64,000 nucleotides of DNA from Sphingopyxis sp. H115 (GCF_001468465.1 NZ_LNSA01000008.1:62001-126000), one strand, 5' to 3'. Positions 17,245-27,885 are shown, counted from the stretch's first letter. Made by a program: numbers and translations. Notes: generated from the letters alone by a model not told the origin.

Positions 17245-18912
17245 TCACCGCGCGAGCGAGGGGAGGTCGAGACCTTTCTCGTGCGCGCAGTCGATCGCGA
17301 TGTCGTACCCCGCGTCGGCATGGCGCATCACACCGGTGCCGGGGTCGTTCCACAATACGCGCTCAAGCCGCTTCGCCGCCTCGGGCGTGCCGTCGGCGAC
17401 GATCACCATGCCGCTGTGCTGCGAATAGCCCATGCCGACGCCGCCGCCATGGTGGAGCGACACCCAGGTCGCGCCGCTCGCGGTGTTGAGCAGGGCGTTG
17501 AGCAATGGCCAGTCCGAAACCGCATCCGACCCGTCGCGCATCGCTTCGGTTTCGCGGTTAGGCGAGGCGACTGAACCCGAATCGAGATGATCGCGGCCGA
17601 TTACGACGGGCGCCTTGAGTTCGCCCGATGCGACCATCTCGTTGAAGGCGAGGCCGAGCCGGTGGCGGTCGCCGAGTCCGACCCAGCAGATGCGCGCGGG
17701 CAGGCCCTGAAACTGGATCTTCTCGCGCGCCATGTCGAGCCAGTTGTGGAGGTGCGCGTTGTCGGGCAGCAACTCCTTCACCTTGGCGTCGGTTTTGTAA
17801 ATGTCCTCGGGATCACCCGACAGCGCCGCCCAGCGGAACGGACCGATGCCGCGGCAGAACAGCGGCCGGACATAGGCGGGGACGAAGCCGGGGAAATCGA
17901 AGGCGTTTTCGACGCCCTCATCCTTCGCCATCTGGCGGATATTGTTGCCATAATCGGTCGTCGGCACGCCCACCGCCTGCAGGTCGAGCATCGCCTGCAC
18001 ATGCACCGCCATCGACGCCTTGGCGGCCTTGGCAACTGCGGCGGGATCGCTCTCGCGCTTGGCGAACCATTCGTCGAGGCTCCATCCGGCGGGAAGATAG
18101 CCGTTGACCGGATCGTGCGCCGAGGTCTGGTCGGTGAGCAAATCGGGGCGGATGCCGCGGCGAACCATCTCGGGCAGGACTTCGGCGGCGTTGCCAAGCA
18201 AGCCGACCGACACCGGCTTGCCTTCGGCATGGCTCGCTTCGATCATCGCGATGGCCTCGTCGATGCTTCCCGCCTGCTTGTCGAGATAGCCAGTGCGCAG
18301 GCGCATTTCGATGCGGCTCGGCTGGCATTCGATCGCAAGGCAGGACGCGCCGGCCATCACCGCCGCAAGCGGCTGCGCGCCGCCCATGCCGCCGAGGCCG
18401 GCGGTGAGCAGCCACTTGCCAGCAAGGCTGCCGCCATAATGCTGGCGGCCCATTTCGACGAAGGTTTCGTACGTACCCTGCACGATGCCCTGGCTGCCGA
18501 TGTAGATCCAGCTGCCCGCGGTCATCTGACCGTACATCATCAGGCCTTTTTTATCGAGCTCGTGGAAATGCTCCCAATTCGCCCATTCGGGAACGAGGTT
18601 CGAATTGGCGAGCAGCACCCGCGGCGCATTTTCATGGGTACGGAACACGCCGACTGGTTTGCCCGACTGGATCAGCAAGGTCTCATCGTCCTCAAGCCGC
18701 TTCAGCGTCTCGACGATCTTGTCATAGCTTTCCCAGTCGCGCGCCGCGCGGCCGATGCCCCCATAGACGACCAGCTCGTGCGGCGCCTCGGCGACGTCGG
18801 GGTGCAGATTGTTCATCAGCATCCGCATCGGTGCCTCGGTGAGCCAGCTCTTCGCGCTGATCTCGGGGCCGGTCGCGGGGCGGATCACGCGGCTGTTGTC
18901 GAGACGGGTCAT
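17245..18912 (-). CDS. hutU: Urocanate hydratase
   Basis: A 555-residue, full-length urocanase converting urocanate to 4-imidazolone-5-propionate with tightly bound NAD+. Family segments are [58 protein letters not shown] and [19 protein letters not shown] 18912 overlaps the hutG stop (ATGA). It is the last gene of the minus-strand hut operon, converging on the truncated tetR gene. Step two of histidine degradation. Confidence 0.98.
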   Translation of the reverse strand: MTRLDNSRVIRPATGPEISAKSWLTEAPMRMLMNNLHPDVAEAPHELVVYGGIGRAARDWESYDKIVETLKRLEDDETLLIQSGKPVGVFRTHENAPRVLLANSNLVPEWANWEHFHELDKKGLMMYGQMTAGSWIYIGSQGIVQGTYETFVEMGRQHYGGSLAGKWLLTAGLGGMGGAQPLAAVMAGASCLAIECQPSRIEMRLRTGYLDKQAGSIDEAIAMIEASHAEGKPVSVGLLGNAAEVLPEMVRRGIRPDLLTDQTSAHDPVNGYLPAGWSLDEWFAKRESDPAAVAKAAKASMAVHVQAMLDLQAVGVPTTDYGNNIRQMAKDEGVENAFDFPGFVPAYVRPLFCRGIGPFRWAALSGDPEDIYKTDAKVKELLPDNAHLHNWLDMAREKIQFQGLPARICWVGLGDRHRLGLAFNEMVASGELKAPVVIGRDHLDSGSVASPNRETEAMRDGSDAVSDWPLLNALLNTASGATWVSLHHGGGVGMGYSQHSGMVIVADGTPEAAKRLERVLWNDPGTGVMRHADAGYDIAIDCAHEKGLDLPSLAR

Positions 18913-19712
18913 TTACGTCCTTTCGCAAAATCGAGGGTCGCGGCGATCACTTGCTCCAGCACGGGCCGGATCGCGGGGGCGGGGTCGAGGGGGGAGGGCC
19001 AGTTGGTGTGGGTGATCGTATCGGGCTCGGTCATATAGCCGCGCTGCGCCAGCTCCATCTGGATCGCGTGGATGCCGTCGTCGGGGCGGCCGTAGTGGCG
19101 CGTCGTCCAGCCGCCCTTGAAGCGTCCGTTGACGACATGGCTGTGCCCGCTCGCGGCGCAGATGTTGGCGACGATGGTTTCCAATTCGGGCGCACAGGTC
19201 GTACCGCCGTTGGTGCCGATGTTGAATTGCGGCAATTCGCCGCCGAACAGGCGCGGAACTTGGCTGCGGATCGAATGGGCGTCGTAGAGCACGACCTTGC
19301 CAAAGGCTGCCCGCAGGCGGTCGAGTTCGGCGGTCAGCGCGTCATGGTAGGGGCGGTGATAGAGGTTGAGCCGCTGCATGATCTCCGCCTCGTCGGGCAA
19401 ATCGAAGCGGTAGAGCGGCTCGCCATCGAAGGTCGTCGTCGGACAGAGTTCGGTCGTCGCCTGCCCCGGATAGAGCGACGCGCCCGACGGGTCGCGGTTC
19501 ATGTCGATCACGCTGCGCGAAATATCGATCGCGACCAGCGACGCGCCCATTTCGGCGGCGAAGGCGTAGAGGTCGGCGATCCACCAGTCGGTGTCGATCT
19601 GTGCGTGCCAGGGCGACACGAACTGCTCGTCGAGCCCGGCGAGATCGGTGCCGCCGTGCGGAAAGGCGATGACGAGCGGCGCGTCGCCGCGGTGGACGCG
19701 CAGCCAATCCAT
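18909..19712 (-). CDS. hutG: N-formylglutamate deformylase
   Basis: A 267-residue N-formylglutamate amidohydrolase releasing formate and glutamate, the last step of the five-step hut route. Metal-site and family segments are [41 protein letters not shown] and [18 protein letters not shown] 19712 shares one base with the hutH stop (TGATG). A long in-frame extension reads through hutH and is discarded. Its presence together with hutF defines the formylglutamate branch, not the formiminoglutamase branch. Confidence 0.96.
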   Translation of the reverse strand: MDWLRVHRGDAPLVIAFPHGGTDLAGLDEQFVSPWHAQIDTDWWIADLYAFAAEMGASLVAIDISRSVIDMNRDPSGASLYPGQATTELCPTTTFDGEPLYRFDLPDEAEIMQRLNLYHRPYHDALTAELDRLRAAFGKVVLYDAHSIRSQVPRLFGGELPQFNIGTNGGTTCAPELETIVANICAASGHSHVVNGRFKGGWTTRHYGRPDDGIHAIQMELAQRGYMTEPDTITHTNWPSPLDPAPAIRPVLEQVIAATLDFAKGRK

Positions 19713-21232
19713 CAGCCGACGCCCGGCAGGTCGGCTGGTACGGCAACGACGAGGCTGCCGGTGCGGATCATCGCGGTCGCGGCTTCCATATCGGGATGGA
19801 AATGCCGGTCGTCTTCCAGCGTCGGCACCGCCGCGCGGAGATGCTTGTGCGCCGCCTCCAACGCATCGCTCGATTTCAGCGGTGCGTGAAAGTCGATCCC
19901 CTGGCACGCGGCGAGCCATTCGATGCCGATCACCGCGCTGGCATTGTCGGCCATGTCGAGCAGGCGGCGCGCGCCGTGCGCCGCCATCGACACATGATCT
20001 TCCTGATTGGCCGAAGTCGGGATCGAATCGACGCTCGCCGGATAGGCGCGCTGCTTATTCTCGCTGACCAGCGCGGCGGCGGTGACCTGCGGGATCATGA
20101 AGCCCGAGTTGAGCCCGGGGCGCGGGGTGAGGAAGGCGGGGAGACCCGACAGCGCGGGGTCGACGAGCATCGCGATGCGACGCTCCGAAATCGAACCGAT
20201 CTCGCACAGCGCCATTGCGATCATGTCGGCGGCAAAGGCGACGGGTTCGGCATGGAAATTGCCGCCGGACAAGGCTTCGTCGGTGTCGGCAAAGATCAGC
20301 GGATTGTCCGACACGCCATTGGCTTCGATGCCGAGCGTGGTTGCGGCTTGCCGCAGCAGGTCGAGTGCGGCGCCCATCACCTGCGGCTGGCAGCGCAGGC
20401 AATAGGGGTCCTGCACGCGCGGATCGTCGACTGCGTGTGACGCGCGGATCGCCGATCCAGCCATCAGCCCGCGCAAGGCGTCGCCGACCTCGCGTTGCCC
20501 CGCATGGCCGCGCAGCGCGTGGATGCGCGGGTCGAACGGGGCGTCGGAGCCTTTGGCCGCCTCGGTCGAGAGCGCGCCGGTGATCAGCGCCGAGCGGAAG
20601 ACGGTTTCGGCGCGGAACAGACCCGCGAGCGCATTGGCGGTCGAGAATTGGGTGCCGTTGAGGAGCGCGAGGCCTTCCTTGGGGCCGAGTTCGAGAGGGA
20701 CGAGGCCCGCCTGCGCGAGCGCGTCGGCGGCGGGCAGCGTCTTGCCGTCAACCTCGATTTCGCCGACGCCGATCATCGCCGCCGCCATGTGCGACAGCGG
20801 TGCCAGATCACCGCTCGCGCCGACCGAACCCTGCGACGGCACGACCGGGGTAAGGCCCCTGGCGAGCATCGCCTCCAGCATCGCCACCGTCTCGCGCCGG
20901 ACGCCCGATGCCCCCATGCCGAAGCTTGCGAGCTTGAGCGCCATCATCAATCGCACGATTTTCGCCGGCGACGGCGCCCCGGTGCCGGCGGCATGGCTGA
21001 GCACGATATTGCGCTGGAGCGTCGCCAGATCGTCGTCGGCGATGCGAACGCTCGCGAGCTTTCCGAAGCCGGTGTTGATGCCGTAAACGGGCGCGCCCTT
21101 CGCGACGATCCGCGCGACCGCGGCGGCGCTGGCGTCGATCGCATCCCATGCACTATCGCTCAATTCGGCGCTCGCGCCCTCATAGATTTCGCGCCAGTCG
21201 GCGAGCGAAATATGCCCGGGCTCGATGATCAT
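19712..21232 (-). CDS. hutH: Histidine ammonia-lyase
   Basis: A 506-residue enzyme removing ammonia from histidine to give urocanate. The self-forming MIO cofactor site is Ala-Ser-Gly at 139-141 in [39 protein letters not shown] and VSDNPLIF further confirm the family. ATG 21232 overlaps the hutI stop (ATGA); the in-frame extension upstream is an artefact of hutI. Length is normal. Confidence 0.98.
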   Translation of the reverse strand: MIIEPGHISLADWREIYEGASAELSDSAWDAIDASAAAVARIVAKGAPVYGINTGFGKLASVRIADDDLATLQRNIVLSHAAGTGAPSPAKIVRLMMALKLASFGMGASGVRRETVAMLEAMLARGLTPVVPSQGSVGASGDLAPLSHMAAAMIGVGEIEVDGKTLPAADALAQAGLVPLELGPKEGLALLNGTQFSTANALAGLFRAETVFRSALITGALSTEAAKGSDAPFDPRIHALRGHAGQREVGDALRGLMAGSAIRASHAVDDPRVQDPYCLRCQPQVMGAALDLLRQAATTLGIEANGVSDNPLIFADTDEALSGGNFHAEPVAFAADMIAMALCEIGSISERRIAMLVDPALSGLPAFLTPRPGLNSGFMIPQVTAAALVSENKQRAYPASVDSIPTSANQEDHVSMAAHGARRLLDMADNASAVIGIEWLAACQGIDFHAPLKSSDALEAAHKHLRAAVPTLEDDRHFHPDMEAATAMIRTGSLVVAVPADLPGVG

Positions 21233-22413
21233 TGTCCGTCCTTGATGCGTTGGTGAAGCGGGTTGAAGCCGATGCGGTAGACCAGCTCGGCGGGGTCGCC
21301 GACGTCCCAGATCGCGAGGTCGCACGCCTTGCCGGGTTCGAGCGTACCGATCTCGTTGCCAAGCCCGAGCGCGGCGGCGGCGTTCACCGTCACCCCGCGC
21401 AGCGCCTCGACCACCGTCAGCCCGAATAGAGTCGCGCCCATGTTGAGCATCAGCAGCAGCGACGTCGTCGGCGAGGTGCCGGGATTGTTGTCGGTCGCGA
21501 GCGCGATGCGCACCCCGTGGCGGCGCATCGCGTCCACCGGCGGCAATTTGGTCTCGCGCATGAAATAATAGGCGCCCGGCAGCAGCACCGCGACCGTACC
21601 CGCTTCGGCCATCGCGCACACATCGTCGTCGGTCGCATGTTCAAGATGGTCCGCCGACAGTGCGCCGTGCCGCGCGGCGAGCGCGCTGCCGCTTAGTGCC
21701 GACAGTTGCTCGGCGTGGAGCTTGACCGCGAGGCCGCGCGCCTTGGCCGCCTCGATCACGCGTTCGCACTGGCCGGGCGAGAAACCGATGCCTTCACAAA
21801 AAGCATCGACCGCCGTCGCAAACGGCGCGGCGGCGGGGATCATTTCGTTCACGACAAGGTCGATATAGGCGTCGCTGTCGCCCTGATATTCGGGGGGCAG
21901 CGCGTGCGCGCCGAGGAAGGTCGGCTCGATGCGGATCGCCCGGCGTTCGCCCAGCGCCCGCGCCGCGCGCAGCATCTTCAGCTCGTCCTCGGTCGACAGC
22001 CCGTAACCCGACTTGATCTCGATCGTCGTGACGCCCTCGGCGATCAGTGCGTCGAGGCGGGGTAGGGCGCTTTCGACCAGCTCCTCCTCACTCGCTGCGC
22101 GCGTCGCGCGCATCGTCGACACGATGCCGCCACCGGCGCGCGCGATGTCTTCGTAAGTCGCGCCTTCGAGCCGCATCGCCCATTCGTTTGCGCGGTTGCC
22201 ACCGTGGACCAGGTGCGTGTGGCAATCGATCAGCCCCGGCGCAATCAGCCGACCTTCGCAGTCATGGACTGTTCCTGCGGCCGCGGGCGCGCCGCTCGCC
22301 GGACCTGCGTAGGTGATCCGGCCATCGTCTGCGACTACCACGCCATCGTCGACCAGGCCGAGATCGTCTCCGGCCATCGTTGCGAGTCGGGCGTTCGTCC
22401 AGCGTTGCTCCAT
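21229..22413 (-). CDS. hutI: Imidazolonepropionase
   Basis: A 394-residue amidohydrolase opening the imidazolone ring to N-formimino-L-glutamate. Metal ligands are in [12 protein letters not shown] (His65, His67), with KLHAEQLS and [11 protein letters not shown] downstream. Two upstream starts exist. ATG 22440 would lie inside the hutI/hutF operator palindrome, so ATG 22413 ([13 protein letters not shown]) is preferred; neither has a strong Shine-Dalgarno. It is the first gene of hutI-hutH-hutG-hutU. Confidence 0.96.
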   Translation of the reverse strand: MEQRWTNARLATMAGDDLGLVDDGVVVADDGRITYAGPASGAPAAAGTVHDCEGRLIAPGLIDCHTHLVHGGNRANEWAMRLEGATYEDIARAGGGIVSTMRATRAASEEELVESALPRLDALIAEGVTTIEIKSGYGLSTEDELKMLRAARALGERRAIRIEPTFLGAHALPPEYQGDSDAYIDLVVNEMIPAAAPFATAVDAFCEGIGFSPGQCERVIEAAKARGLAVKLHAEQLSALSGSALAARHGALSADHLEHATDDDVCAMAEAGTVAVLLPGAYYFMRETKLPPVDAMRRHGVRIALATDNNPGTSPTTSLLLMLNMGATLFGLTVVEALRGVTVNAAAALGLGNEIGTLEPGKACDLAIWDVGDPAELVYRIGFNPLHQRIKDGQ

Positions 22414-22438
22414 CTGGACAGTCTCGCGCCGATGCGTC

Positions 22439-22456
22439 ATTATGTCTAGACATAAT
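22439..22456. promoter_or_regulatory. Probable HutC operator, 18-bp perfect palindrome
   Basis: ATTATGTCTAGACATAAT is identical to its reverse complement and lies between the divergent hutI (start 22413) and hutF (start 22467/22470). HutC-subfamily GntR repressors bind such short palindromes and are released by urocanate. hutC is the second gene of the plus-strand unit, so one site could control the whole locus. The position, 11 bases before hutF, fits a repressor blocking transcription start. Confidence 0.7.
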
Positions 22457-22466
22457 ATGAGGACGG

Positions 22467-23819
22467 ATGATGGTTTCGCTCTGGTTCGAACGCGCATGGA
22501 TCGACGATCGCTGGGAAAACGAGGTGCGGCTGCGCGTCGCCGACGGCCGGATCGCCTCGGTCGAAACGGGCGTCGCGGCGGGCGCCGGCGATGAGCGGCA
22601 TCGCGTGGGCCTTCCCGGCCTATGCAACGTCCACAGCCACGGTTTCCAGCGCGGCATGGCGGGGCTGTCCGAACGCCGCAGCCGCCCCGATGACAATTTC
22701 TGGAGCTGGCGCGAGATCATGTACCGCTTCCTCGACCGGCTGACGCCCGAGGATGTCGCGGCGATCACCGCACAGGCCTATGCCGAAATGCTCGAGGGCG
22801 GGTTCACCCGCGTCGGCGAATTCCACTATCTCCACCACGATCCCGCGGGCGCGACCTATGCCGACCGGGCCGAGATGGCGGGCGCGATCGTCGAAGCGAG
22901 CGCGGCGACGGGCATCGGCCTGACCTTGCTGCCGGTCTTCTACGCGCATGGCAATTTCGGCGGCGCGGCGCCCAGCCACGGCCAGCGGCGTTTCCTGAAC
23001 GATATCGACGGGTTCGCAGCGCTTCTCGACGTCTCACGTGCAAAGCTTGCGGGCGACGCCAATATCGGCATCGCGCCGCACTCGTTGCGCGCCGTCGGCC
23101 CCGATCAACTCGCGGCGCTGCTCGCGATGGCGCCCACCGGCCCGGTCCATATCCACGCCGCCGAACAGGAAAAGGAAGTCGCCGATTGCGTGGCCTGGAG
23201 CGGCGCGCGGCCGGTCGCATGGCTACTCGATAACGCCGCGGTCGATGCGCGCTGGTGCCTGATCCATTCGACCCATCTCGACGCGGACGAAGTGACGCGG
23301 CTCGCCGCGAGCGGCGCCGTCGCCGGACTCTGCCCGATCACCGAAGGCAATCTGGGCGACGGGATTTTCCCGGCAGTCGATTATCTTGCGGCGGCCGGTC
23401 GTTTCGGGGTCGGCACCGACAGCAATATCCTGGTCGACGCCGCACAGGAACTCCGCACGCTTGAATATTCGCAGCGGCTGGCGCAGCGCGCGCGGGCCTT
23501 GCTGGCGAGCGAGGCGGTGCCCTTTGCCGGCGCCAATCTCTTTGCGCACGCGCTGCACGGCGGCGCGCAGGCGCTCGGTGTACCCGCGGGGCTCGCCGTC
23601 GGGAATCCCGGCGACATCGTCTCGCTCGACCTCGATCACCCGGCCTTTGCCGGCACCGACGATGCGACGTTGCTCGACCGCTGGATTTTCGCCGCGCGCG
23701 CGGGCGCGATCGACTGTGTTTGGCGCGCGGGCATCAAACGCGTCGCGGCGGGCCACCACGTCGACGGCGACGCGATCGCAAAGGCCTATCGCGCCTGCGT
23801 CACGCGCATCCTCGCATGA
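22467..23819 (+). CDS. hutF: Formimidoylglutamate deiminase
   Basis: A 450-residue amidohydrolase-superfamily enzyme converting N-formimidoyl-L-glutamate to N-formyl-L-glutamate and ammonia. Metal and substrate motifs are [44 protein letters not shown] and [21 protein letters not shown]. Two adjacent ATGs (22467, 22470) open it. GAGG at 22459 suits the second better. It links HutI to HutG and is co-transcribed with hutC through an ATGA overlap. Confidence 0.97.
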   Translation: MMVSLWFERAWIDDRWENEVRLRVADGRIASVETGVAAGAGDERHRVGLPGLCNVHSHGFQRGMAGLSERRSRPDDNFWSWREIMYRFLDRLTPEDVAAITAQAYAEMLEGGFTRVGEFHYLHHDPAGATYADRAEMAGAIVEASAATGIGLTLLPVFYAHGNFGGAAPSHGQRRFLNDIDGFAALLDVSRAKLAGDANIGIAPHSLRAVGPDQLAALLAMAPTGPVHIHAAEQEKEVADCVAWSGARPVAWLLDNAAVDARWCLIHSTHLDADEVTRLAASGAVAGLCPITEGNLGDGIFPAVDYLAAAGRFGVGTDSNILVDAAQELRTLEYSQRLAQRARALLASEAVPFAGANLFAHALHGGAQALGVPAGLAVGNPGDIVSLDLDHPAFAGTDDATLLDRWIFAARAGAIDCVWRAGIKRVAAGHHVDGDAIAKAYRACVTRILA

Positions 23820-24508
23820 CCCCCGCGCGGCGTATCCGCGACGAAATCGCCGGGCGGATCCGCTCGGGCGCATGGCGGCCGGGCCATCGAATCCCGACCG
23901 AACAGGAATTGGCGGCGCAGTACGGTTGCGCGCGTGCGACGGTGAGCAAGGCGCTCGGCGAACTCGCAGCCTCGGGGCTGATCGAGCGCCGCCGCAAGGC
24001 GGGGTCGTTCGTCGCGCACCCACCCGTCCATTCGGCGGTGATGACCGTCCCCGACCTTGCCGAACTGATCGCCGCGCGTGGCGAAGCTTATCGCTGGCAG
24101 GGGCTTTCGGTCGAACCGGCCGGGCAAGGCGACGGCGCGATTCCCGGCCCGGCACTGTGCGTCGCCGGGCTCCATTTGGCGGCGAACGAACCCTTCGCAC
24201 TCGAACGACGGCTGATCTCGCTCGCCGAGGTGCCCGACGCGGGCGAAGTCGATTTCGAACGCGAAGCGCCCGGGACGTGGCTGCTCGCGCATATCCCTTG
24301 GACCGAGGTGCGGCACGTGATCCGCGCGGTATCGCCGACGCGCCGGGAAGCGGCATTGCTCGGGGCCGGCGCCGCGATGGCGTGCCTCGAACTCGATCGC
24401 ACGACCTGGCGGAGCGGGCGGGTCGTGACGCATGTCCGGCAATTGTTCCGCGGCGACCGCTTCGACCTGGTCGCCGAATTCAAGGCCGGGGTTCCGGGCG
24501 AGGGGTGA
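23816..24508 (+). CDS. hutC: HutC-type GntR histidine utilisation repressor
   Basis: A 230-residue GntR/HutC regulator. The N-terminal winged helix (residues 1-70) has RIRSGAWRPGHRIPTEQELAAQYGCARATVSKAL. A C-terminal UTRA ligand domain has LLAHIPWTEVRHVIRAV and the family ending RGDRFDLVAEF. ATG 23816 overlaps the hutF stop (ATGA). By family knowledge it represses hut genes until urocanate accumulates; its likely target is the 18-bp palindrome in front of hutF. Confidence 0.93.
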   Translation: MTPARRIRDEIAGRIRSGAWRPGHRIPTEQELAAQYGCARATVSKALGELAASGLIERRRKAGSFVAHPPVHSAVMTVPDLAELIAARGEAYRWQGLSVEPAGQGDGAIPGPALCVAGLHLAANEPFALERRLISLAEVPDAGEVDFEREAPGTWLLAHIPWTEVRHVIRAVSPTRREAALLGAGAAMACLELDRTTWRSGRVVTHVRQLFRGDRFDLVAEFKAGVPGEG

Positions 24509-24542
24509 CGATCGACGCCTTCGGTCGCGTTCCGACGTCACC
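24504..24542. repeat. Inverted repeat between convergent hutC and dctD
   Basis: GGTGACG (24504-24510) pairs with CGTCACC (24536-24542) across the hutC stop and the short gap before dctD. It could form a hairpin between the convergent units. There is no T-run on either side, so a terminator role is uncertain. Confidence 0.3.
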
Positions 24543-24546
24543 GACC

Positions 24547-25884
24547 TCACCCCCGAAACAGCTTCGGGTCGATCCGGTGGCGCTGCAGCTTGTCGTAGAG
24601 CGTCTTTCGCGGGACGCCGAGGCGCGCCATCGTCTTGGCGATGTTGCCCTGCGTCTGCGTCAGCGTGTCCTGGATGATCGTCGCCTCGAACCGGCGCAGC
24701 CGTTCGGACAGCGGGGCTTCGCCGGCTATCGGCGACAGGCCGGGATCCGAAGGCAGGTCGAGTACGACGCTGTAGGCGAAATTCTTGAGCTCGCGAACAT
24801 TGCCCGGCCAGTCGTGCTCGACAAGGTGACGGCGCACGCTGTCGTCGATCTGGAAGCCCTTGAGTCCCATTTTCGCCGCCGCTTCGTCGAGGAAATAGGC
24901 GAAGGTTTGCGGAATGTCGGTGCGCCGCTCGCGCAGCGGCGGGATGCGCAGCTTCACGACATGGAGGCGATAATAAAGATCCTCGCGAAACGATCCCGCA
25001 CGCACCGCGTCCATCAGGTCGGTCTTCGTCGCCGCGACGACGCGCAGGTCGACGGGTTCGGGGGCGGCGGCGCCCATCGGCTGGACCTCGCGTTCCTCGA
25101 CCACGCGGAGCAGTTTCGCCTGCACCGCAGGATGCATCGTGTCGATCTCGTCGAGGAACAGCGTCCCGCGATGCGCGCTACGGATGCGTCCGGCCTGTCC
25201 CAGCTTGCCCGTCGCGCGGTCGATCTGGTCGCTTCCGAACAGCTCGGCCTCGGCCAGTTCCTGCGGCAGCGCGGCGCAGTTCACCGCGACGAGCGACGCG
25301 GCGCTGCGCCGGCTCTGGCGGTGCAGCATATGCGCGACCAGTTCCTTGCCGGTGCCCGTCTCGCCTTCGATCAGGACGTCGATGTCGGCCTGCGCCAACT
25401 GCGCGATCGTCTCGCGCAAGCGCAGCATCGCGGGGCTTTCGCCGATCAGCGGGCTGTCGATCGCCGCCGCCGCCGCGGTCAGCCGGCGGTTGTCGAGAAT
25501 CAGCGCGCGGTGGGCGAGCGCGCGGCGCGCGGCGCCGACCAGATGGTCCGCGGCAAAGGGCTTGGCGAGGAAATCGAATGCGCCGTCGTGCAGCGCGCGG
25601 ACCGCCATCGCGACGTCGGCGTGGCCGGTGATCAGGATGATGGGAATGCCGGGGTCGATGGCGTGGATCGCCGCGCGCAGTTCGAGCCCGTCCATGCCGG
25701 GCATCCGGATATCGGTGACGATCACCCCCGAAAAATCGGCATCGATCCGCGGCAGGACACTCCGCGCATCGGGGAAAGCCTCGACCGCGAGGCCCGCAAG
25801 GTCGAGCGTCTGGACATTCGCCTCGCGCAGCGCCGCGTCGTCGTCGACGAAGAAGATGGCCTGATCGCCGGTAAAAAAGCTCAT
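24547..25884 (-). CDS. dctD: DctD-like AAA+ response regulator with a divergent GAFTGA loop
   Basis: A 445-residue NtrC-class regulator. The receiver domain (1-125) has phospho-acceptor D58 in VTDIRMPGMDG and conserved Lys in FLAKPF. The AAA+ domain has Walker A GETGTGKE (174-181) and Walker B GTLFLDEID. A C-terminal Fis-like helix-turn-helix (about 410-440) has TQGNIAKTMARLGVPRKTLYDKL. Where sigma-54 activators carry GAFTGA, this protein reads IDRATG (221-226), so sigma-54 contact is doubtful. It is coupled to dctB by ATGA. Expected role is to control dctA in response to C4-dicarboxylates. Confidence 0.93.
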   Translation of the reverse strand: MSFFTGDQAIFFVDDDAALREANVQTLDLAGLAVEAFPDARSVLPRIDADFSGVIVTDIRMPGMDGLELRAAIHAIDPGIPIILITGHADVAMAVRALHDGAFDFLAKPFAADHLVGAARRALAHRALILDNRRLTAAAAAIDSPLIGESPAMLRLRETIAQLAQADIDVLIEGETGTGKELVAHMLHRQSRRSAASLVAVNCAALPQELAEAELFGSDQIDRATGKLGQAGRIRSAHRGTLFLDEIDTMHPAVQAKLLRVVEEREVQPMGAAAPEPVDLRVVAATKTDLMDAVRAGSFREDLYYRLHVVKLRIPPLRERRTDIPQTFAYFLDEAAAKMGLKGFQIDDSVRRHLVEHDWPGNVRELKNFAYSVVLDLPSDPGLSPIAGEAPLSERLRRFEATIIQDTLTQTQGNIAKTMARLGVPRKTLYDKLQRHRIDPKLFRG

Positions 25885-27689
25885 GCAGGCCTCAGCGTCA
25901 GGCGGAACCCCGCACCGCCGAGCGGCGAGGGGATGAGGGACAGCGTGCCGCCGAACTCGCCCATGATGTCGCTCGCGATTGCGAGCCCCAGTCCCAGCCC
26001 GTCGGGGCGGCCGGTGACGAAAGGCGTGAACAGTTGCGGCAACAGGTCGGCGGCGATGCCGGGGCCATCGTCGCAGATGTCGATGAACACCGGATTGCGG
26101 CCATGGACGCGGAGAGCGATCCGCGACGCGTCGCGCCCCTGCAAGGCGTCGGCGGCATTCTGGAGCAAGTTGACGAGGACTTGTTCCAACCGGACGCGGT
26201 CAGCATGGACGGACAGGCCCTGATCGTCGATCGCGATGTCGAGCGCGATTCCCTGCGCGCGAAGCCGGTCGCCGATCAGCAGGTTGGTGCCCTCGATTGC
26301 CGATTGCAGCGCCACCGGGCCGAGCGGGGTCGGCTTACGCCGGGCAAAATTGCGCAGTTCGTTGGTGATCGCGCCGACGCGCGCGGTCAGGTCGACGATA
26401 TGGTCCAGATTGCCGCGCGCCTTGTCCGGCTGGGCGCGCTCCAGGTAGCGCAGGCTGTTTTCGGCGAAGGTGCGGATCGCGGCGAGCGGCTGGTTGATCT
26501 CGTGCGCCACCCCGGCGGTGATCTGGCCGATCGACCCGAGCCGGCTCGCCTGCGCCAGTTCCTCGCGCGCCGCCCGGTAGCGGCGGTCGGTTTCGGCCTG
26601 TCGCTCGGCCGCCTGTTGCAGTTCGGCATTGGCGCCGCGCAGCTCCTGCGTGCGCGCCGCGACCTCGCGTTCGAGCGCGACGTGCGCCGCGTGGCGAAGC
26701 GCCTGCCGCTCGACGAGGCGCAGCAGCGCGAGGATGGCGGCGCCGACAAGGATCAGCAAGATCAGGAAAAGCACGCGTGCGGTGGCGTTGGCGCCGTCGC
26801 GGGCAGGCTGCGCGGGCTGCAGGACGTGGAGCCGGCTGCCGGGCAGCGAAACGCGCTGGGCGGCCTGACGATAGAGCGTCGCGCTGGCCCCCTCGACAAT
26901 TCGCACGTCGCCGTCGGCCTGCCGGGTCGAAAGCGGCGCCAGCGGCGCGTCGCCATAGCTTCGCGTTCCGCGCAACCGTTGCTGCGTGGCGGGCGAGATC
27001 GGACCGAACGACCGGAAACGCCAGCCGGGCTCGCTCGTCATGATGACGATCCCCGCATCGTCGGTAACGAGCGTCGTCGCGGGGGAATCGGTCCATTTGG
27101 CCTCGAGCTTGTCGAACTCGACCTTGACCACGATCACGCCGAGCGCGCGCCCGCCGGCCGCGACGCGGCGCGCGAGGAACAGGCCGGGGCGGCCGCTGAC
27201 GGTGCCCAGCGCGAACAATTCGGCTTCGCCGCGCTGCATCGCACCGCGAAAATAGGGCCGGAAACGGTAATTCTGACCGACGAAACTAGTCGGTGCCTGC
27301 CAGTTGCTCGCGGCGATCGTCGTGCCGTCGGCGCCGATGACATAGATCACCGCGGCATCGGTCCGCTCTGCTAATTGCTCCAGTTCGCGGTCGAGCCGCC
27401 GCGACGCCGCGGCGCTCTTGTCCGCGAGCGCCAGGCGCACGTCGGGAAATTCGGTCAGCACGCGCGGCAGCAACCGGAATTTCTGCAGCTCGCTTTCGAG
27501 CAGACTCGCATGCGCGCGTGCATTCTGCCGGGCGTCGGCATCGGCCTGCGTCCGTGCATGTCCGGCCGCCCATCGGGAAAGGCCCAGCGCGGCGACAAGC
27601 AGGATCAGCGCCCCGGCGATCGCCGCGAACAGCAGCCGCCGCCGGTCGAGCCGGGGCAGGCCAGGATGCGAATCGGAAAGTGATGCCAT
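25881..27689 (-). CDS. dctB: DctB-like sensor histidine kinase
   Basis: A 602-residue inner-membrane kinase. Two transmembrane helices (about 19-36 and 305-326) bracket a periplasmic double-Cache-like sensor of about 265 residues. A coiled coil, then the H-box GVAHEINQPLAAI (His396), N-box NLLQNAADAL and GLGLAIA G-box follow. DctB proteins sense succinate, fumarate or malate and phosphorylate DctD. ATG 27689 has no visible Shine-Dalgarno. A repeat that may be a DctD site begins two bases upstream, so translation or transcription may be self-limited (inference). Confidence 0.94.
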   Translation of the reverse strand: MASLSDSHPGLPRLDRRRLLFAAIAGALILLVAALGLSRWAAGHARTQADADARQNARAHASLLESELQKFRLLPRVLTEFPDVRLALADKSAAASRRLDRELEQLAERTDAAVIYVIGADGTTIAASNWQAPTSFVGQNYRFRPYFRGAMQRGEAELFALGTVSGRPGLFLARRVAAGGRALGVIVVKVEFDKLEAKWTDSPATTLVTDDAGIVIMTSEPGWRFRSFGPISPATQQRLRGTRSYGDAPLAPLSTRQADGDVRIVEGASATLYRQAAQRVSLPGSRLHVLQPAQPARDGANATARVLFLILLILVGAAILALLRLVERQALRHAAHVALEREVAARTQELRGANAELQQAAERQAETDRRYRAAREELAQASRLGSIGQITAGVAHEINQPLAAIRTFAENSLRYLERAQPDKARGNLDHIVDLTARVGAITNELRNFARRKPTPLGPVALQSAIEGTNLLIGDRLRAQGIALDIAIDDQGLSVHADRVRLEQVLVNLLQNAADALQGRDASRIALRVHGRNPVFIDICDDGPGIAADLLPQLFTPFVTGRPDGLGLGLAIASDIMGEFGGTLSLIPSPLGGAGFRLTLRPA

Positions 27690-27690
27690 G

Positions 27691-27738
27691 TGCGGATTAT
27701 TGCACAGTTTTCGATATATCTATGCGGATTTTCGCACA
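27691..27738. promoter_or_regulatory. Two direct repeats in the dctB/dctA region, candidate DctD sites
   Basis: TGCGGATTATTGCACA (27691-27706) and TGCGGATTTTCGCACA (27723-27738) match at 14 of 16 bases. Their starts are 32 bases apart, about three helical turns. Each is itself a partial palindrome (TGCG...CGCA type). Tandem sites of this form upstream of dctA fit dimer binding by DctD. The first abuts the dctB start codon. Confidence 0.6.
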
Positions 27739-27779
27739 TTCTGCCTTCGGCGTTCAGTGTCCATCAAATAAAATATAAT

Positions 27780-27799
27780 ATTATCATATATTTGATAAT
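27780..27799. promoter_or_regulatory. AT-rich palindrome upstream of dctA
   Basis: ATTATCA (27780-27786) and TGATAAT (27793-27799) are inverted repeats with a six-base spacer, in the most AT-rich stretch of the region and about 90 bases before dctA. It could be part of the dctA promoter or a second regulator site. No sigma-54 -24/-12 element (GG...GC spacing) was recognised. Confidence 0.35.
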
Positions 27800-27885
27800 G
27801 CGGTGTTGCAGTTTGACCCGGCTTCGTCCGCCCGCCTATTTTCCCCTCGAGGCCGAATAACGGCCGCTGATATGGGGAGAGGCCA

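Noticed and set aside
22438..22440. ATG at 22440 as the hutI start
   Set aside because: It lies within or beside the 18-bp operator palindrome and has no Shine-Dalgarno; ATG 22413 gives the expected family N-terminus.
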